From: Perkinsus chesapeaki
Lineage: Eukaryota > Perkinsozoa > Perkinsida > Perkinsidae
Reading direction: 5' to 3'
DNA length: 40,383 nt
Assembly (NCBI GenBank): GCA_013115145.1
Contig: JAAPAO010000313.1
Location: 1-40,383, forward strand
In this document: positions 38,748 to 40,383 of the stretch, piece after piece
Layout of the letters: each line of letters starts with the position of its first letter
Numbering within the stretch: position 1 is the first letter of the stretch
The notes under the pieces: model-generated
Seen by the model: only the letters and a program-made list of their open reading frames with translations
Database searches by the model: none
What the model was told of the DNA's origin: nothing
Program-made: the position numbers and the translations under genes

Positions 38748-40383
38748 ATGCACTTCGTTCTGATCACTTCATCCCTCACAGCCGTCTTCACCGCTGGAGC
38801 CAGACATCGCAGTAAAGCTGAGATTGACTGGGATAAGAGCCAGAAGGACACTGATGAGCTGGTTGCAAAGGTGAGTGTTGTCTTAATTAGAGGAATAAAT
38901 ACTGTTTTGGACCGTGGGGGATGTGGTCCGTAGATTCTGAAGGGGATCTGCAGAATCGTAGTTGATTAGTCTAGTCAGCAAACAAACCTTCTAGAGTTGC
39001 TCGATAGAGAGAAGTCGATGGTGCATATTTGGTGGCGCAGTGACTTTGTCTTTGTAGGTCAACGCGGAAATGAAGGTACTTGGGAACGACCTGGACAGGA
39101 CTGCCAAGCAAGACAGGAAGGATTTGGCCCTTTTGGAACAGAGCAGGCGTTCTGAGGATATGTAACAAACGCAGGTTCGATCCCCGGCGCCGATTTTTTT
39201 TTCATTTTAGGACCCTCGAAGAGACCGAGGAAAGTCTGAGGAGGCTGGCAAAGCAGGAGAGCAAAGACGACGCCAGTGAGCCGAAGATTATCCGTTCCTT
39301 CAGCTGTCATTGCGGCGTTCTTGTCAGTTCCGTTTTCGAGCTTTTTTCAATCGCATAACAATAACGATACTGCCATTCCCGTCAGTGGCCCGCCAGCCTC
39401 CTCCACGACAGGAGGCTCACTTCTCGAGTCTGGCATTAATAAGGCGAAGGAATGGGCATCATCTATGGTGGACAGCGTGAAGGCGGCAGGTCGGTCGAGC
39501 TGCTGCTGCTGCTCATGAACAGTTGACTCGGTTGAGTTGCGATTCCCTAGTTTCACCGCTACGTCTATTGCGCCCCTCGGAAATATAGCGTAGCTGAGAG
39601 TAGGGTGTAGGAGAGTGGTCCACCACATAGTGGTAGACTGGCAATAGCGTGTTGCTGTGGGCCCTCGTTGTTGAGGTGATCCGGACAAGTGCGATGTTGT
39701 CGAAAATGGAGAAATATGTGTATAGTTCTGTGTAACCTTTTTCACTTCGAGAATCTTCGTGAGGATAATTTTATCGTTCTCAGGTGCCAGTTTTTTACAA
39801 ATACACAATGACGACAGCATCGAAGCCAACAGCGAAAAGGCGCAGCAGAGCATCAACGTCGCTCAGGAAGCGGTAGAATTACCAAAGCCCGTCGGCCTTG
39901 GTTATGCCGGTTTTCAGCTTAGCAAGTTGAACGTGGATTTGGCAAACCAACAGAGAGTTCTAGAGTCTGAGCAGAAGGAATTCGCGAAGAGCTCCGAAAC
40001 CAGGCCGACGCTCAGTTTCGAGGGTCACGAGGCGGCAGGCGTCGCTCCGCTGGATTTCGGCGACTCTGTCGGAGCGTCGTTTTTACAGACTGGCGAGGCC
40101 AAGGGGCCGATCACTCCCGATATGCTGCAGGAGTGGTATGCTAAGTAAGCAGCATAATAATTTCGTGGCGCAGTGACAATACATCGAGTAGGTTTGAAGA
40201 TTCGTTGAGCAAAGTCAGAGCTGACGCTGGTCTTCCGGATATTCCGAGGAGTTCATTTCTCCAGAAGGGGATCAACTTCGCTAGCATGGCTGTAGAATGA
40301 CCGGCGGCGGCGGGGATTCGGAGAGGCAATTGTTGGTTAGGCGAACGAGAAGGTGAAGAAGGACCAGCGAGATGTGGAGCATT
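38748..40383 (+). CDS. Secreted coiled-coil paralog with SF[LF]Q motifs (continues past window)
   Basis: Exons with consistent phases: 38748-38870, 39058-39161, 39211-39275, 39328-39489, 39784-40144, 40192-40291 and 40341 to the window end. The ATG starts a signal peptide (MHFVLITSSLTAVFTAGA). The mature part is charged and helical, with SSFFQ, GSLLE, ASFLQ (twice), and SSFLQ. Exons of 104 nt and 162 nt match in length and phase those at 35473 and 35729 of the upstream gene, and motifs align (KDTDELVAK with KKTDEMVEK; EWYAK-FEDSL with GWVNR-FRERL). So the two are tandem duplicates, this one lacking the Cys-rich N-terminal part. An in-frame TGA at about 40298 is removed if the GTAGAA donor at 40292 is used; the following exon is clearly coding (EKVKKDQRDVEH). 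Confidence 0.82.
39162..39210 (+). other. 49-nt intron with sense tRNA 3' half and T8 run
   Basis: The intron reads GTAACAAA, then CGCAGGTTCGATCCCCGG, CGCCGA, eight Ts, CATTTTAG. The T-arm has a canonical B box and is followed by an acceptor-like strand and a Pol III-type terminator run. It interrupts codon AT|G (SEDM). It sits where the upstream paralog has the GTGGCGC-type intron 35577-35619. Confidence 0.8.
40145..40191 (+). other. 47-nt intron with ATTTCGTGGCGCAGTGAC motif
   Basis: This phase-2 intron contains TAATTTCGTGGCGCAGTGAC from 40158. The GTGGCGCAGTGAC part is also in the intron 38871-39057 (39031-39044) of the same gene. Confidence 0.7.

Noticed and set aside
1-40383. Spliced-leader RNA, 5S or rRNA gene expected for an alveolate
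   Set aside because: No matching sequence was seen on either strand.

Overview
The window comes from a nuclear genome of an intron-rich protist. It holds a eukaryotic tRNA-Pro, GT-AG introns that are mostly 43-50 nt long, a multi-exon Hbs1-type translational GTPase, a diflavin reductase, a Tc1-type DNA transposon and secreted or surface proteins. The mix of very short introns, a few intronless genes and coiled-coil proteins carrying S-F-[LMF]-[QE] motifs suggests an alveolate close to Perkinsus or dinoflagellates. That placement is inference from style; no rRNA or spliced-leader gene is present to prove it. A run of N at 19911-20007 marks an assembly gap inside a tandem array.

Layout. 1-3003: repeats and no convincing gene. 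3004-4209 (+): intronless unknown membrane or secreted protein. 5067-5292 (-) and 5425-6185 (+): a divergent pair, the second with five exons. 7027-7098 (-): tRNA-Pro(CGG). 7478-14960 (+): HBS1-like ribosome-rescue GTPase in at least 19 exons, most of its splice junctions confirmed by codon phase. 15531-17744 (-): secreted berberine-bridge-like flavoprotein with a Thr-rich stalk and two six-cysteine modules, intronless. 18800-20735 (-): atypical Ras-like GTPase. 21770-28566 (-): diflavin reductase (flavodoxin, FAD and NADP domains) with long introns. 28730-30300: Tc1/mariner element with 211-bp terminal inverted repeats, a TA duplication and a frameshifted DD34E transposase. 30303-32633: repeats. 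32634-38321 (+) and 38748 to the window end (+): two tandem paralogous coiled-coil proteins with recurring SF[LMF][QE] motifs.

The most interesting layer is in the introns. (1) At least five introns contain the 3' half of a tRNA (T-arm/B box plus acceptor strand) or a whole tRNA-like sequence, in either orientation; four of them are 46-50 nt long and consist of little else. (2) Other short introns share a second motif (ATTTCGTGGCGC), again in both orientations, and a third family shares GAAGCGTGCAAGRTAC. Together these look like introner-type, intron-creating insertions, one class apparently tRNA-derived. At one position shared by the two tandem paralogs, one gene has the tRNA type and the other the GTGGCGC type. 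(3) Introns of the diflavin reductase are packed with perfect palindromes whose arms (7-15 bp) are separated by exactly one nucleotide: 22 in about 5 kb where about 0.3 would be expected by chance. I know of no named element with that signature.

Functionally the identified genes are housekeeping or cell-surface genes (mRNA surveillance, electron transfer, small GTPase signalling, secreted oxidoreductase). They do not form a pathway or cluster.
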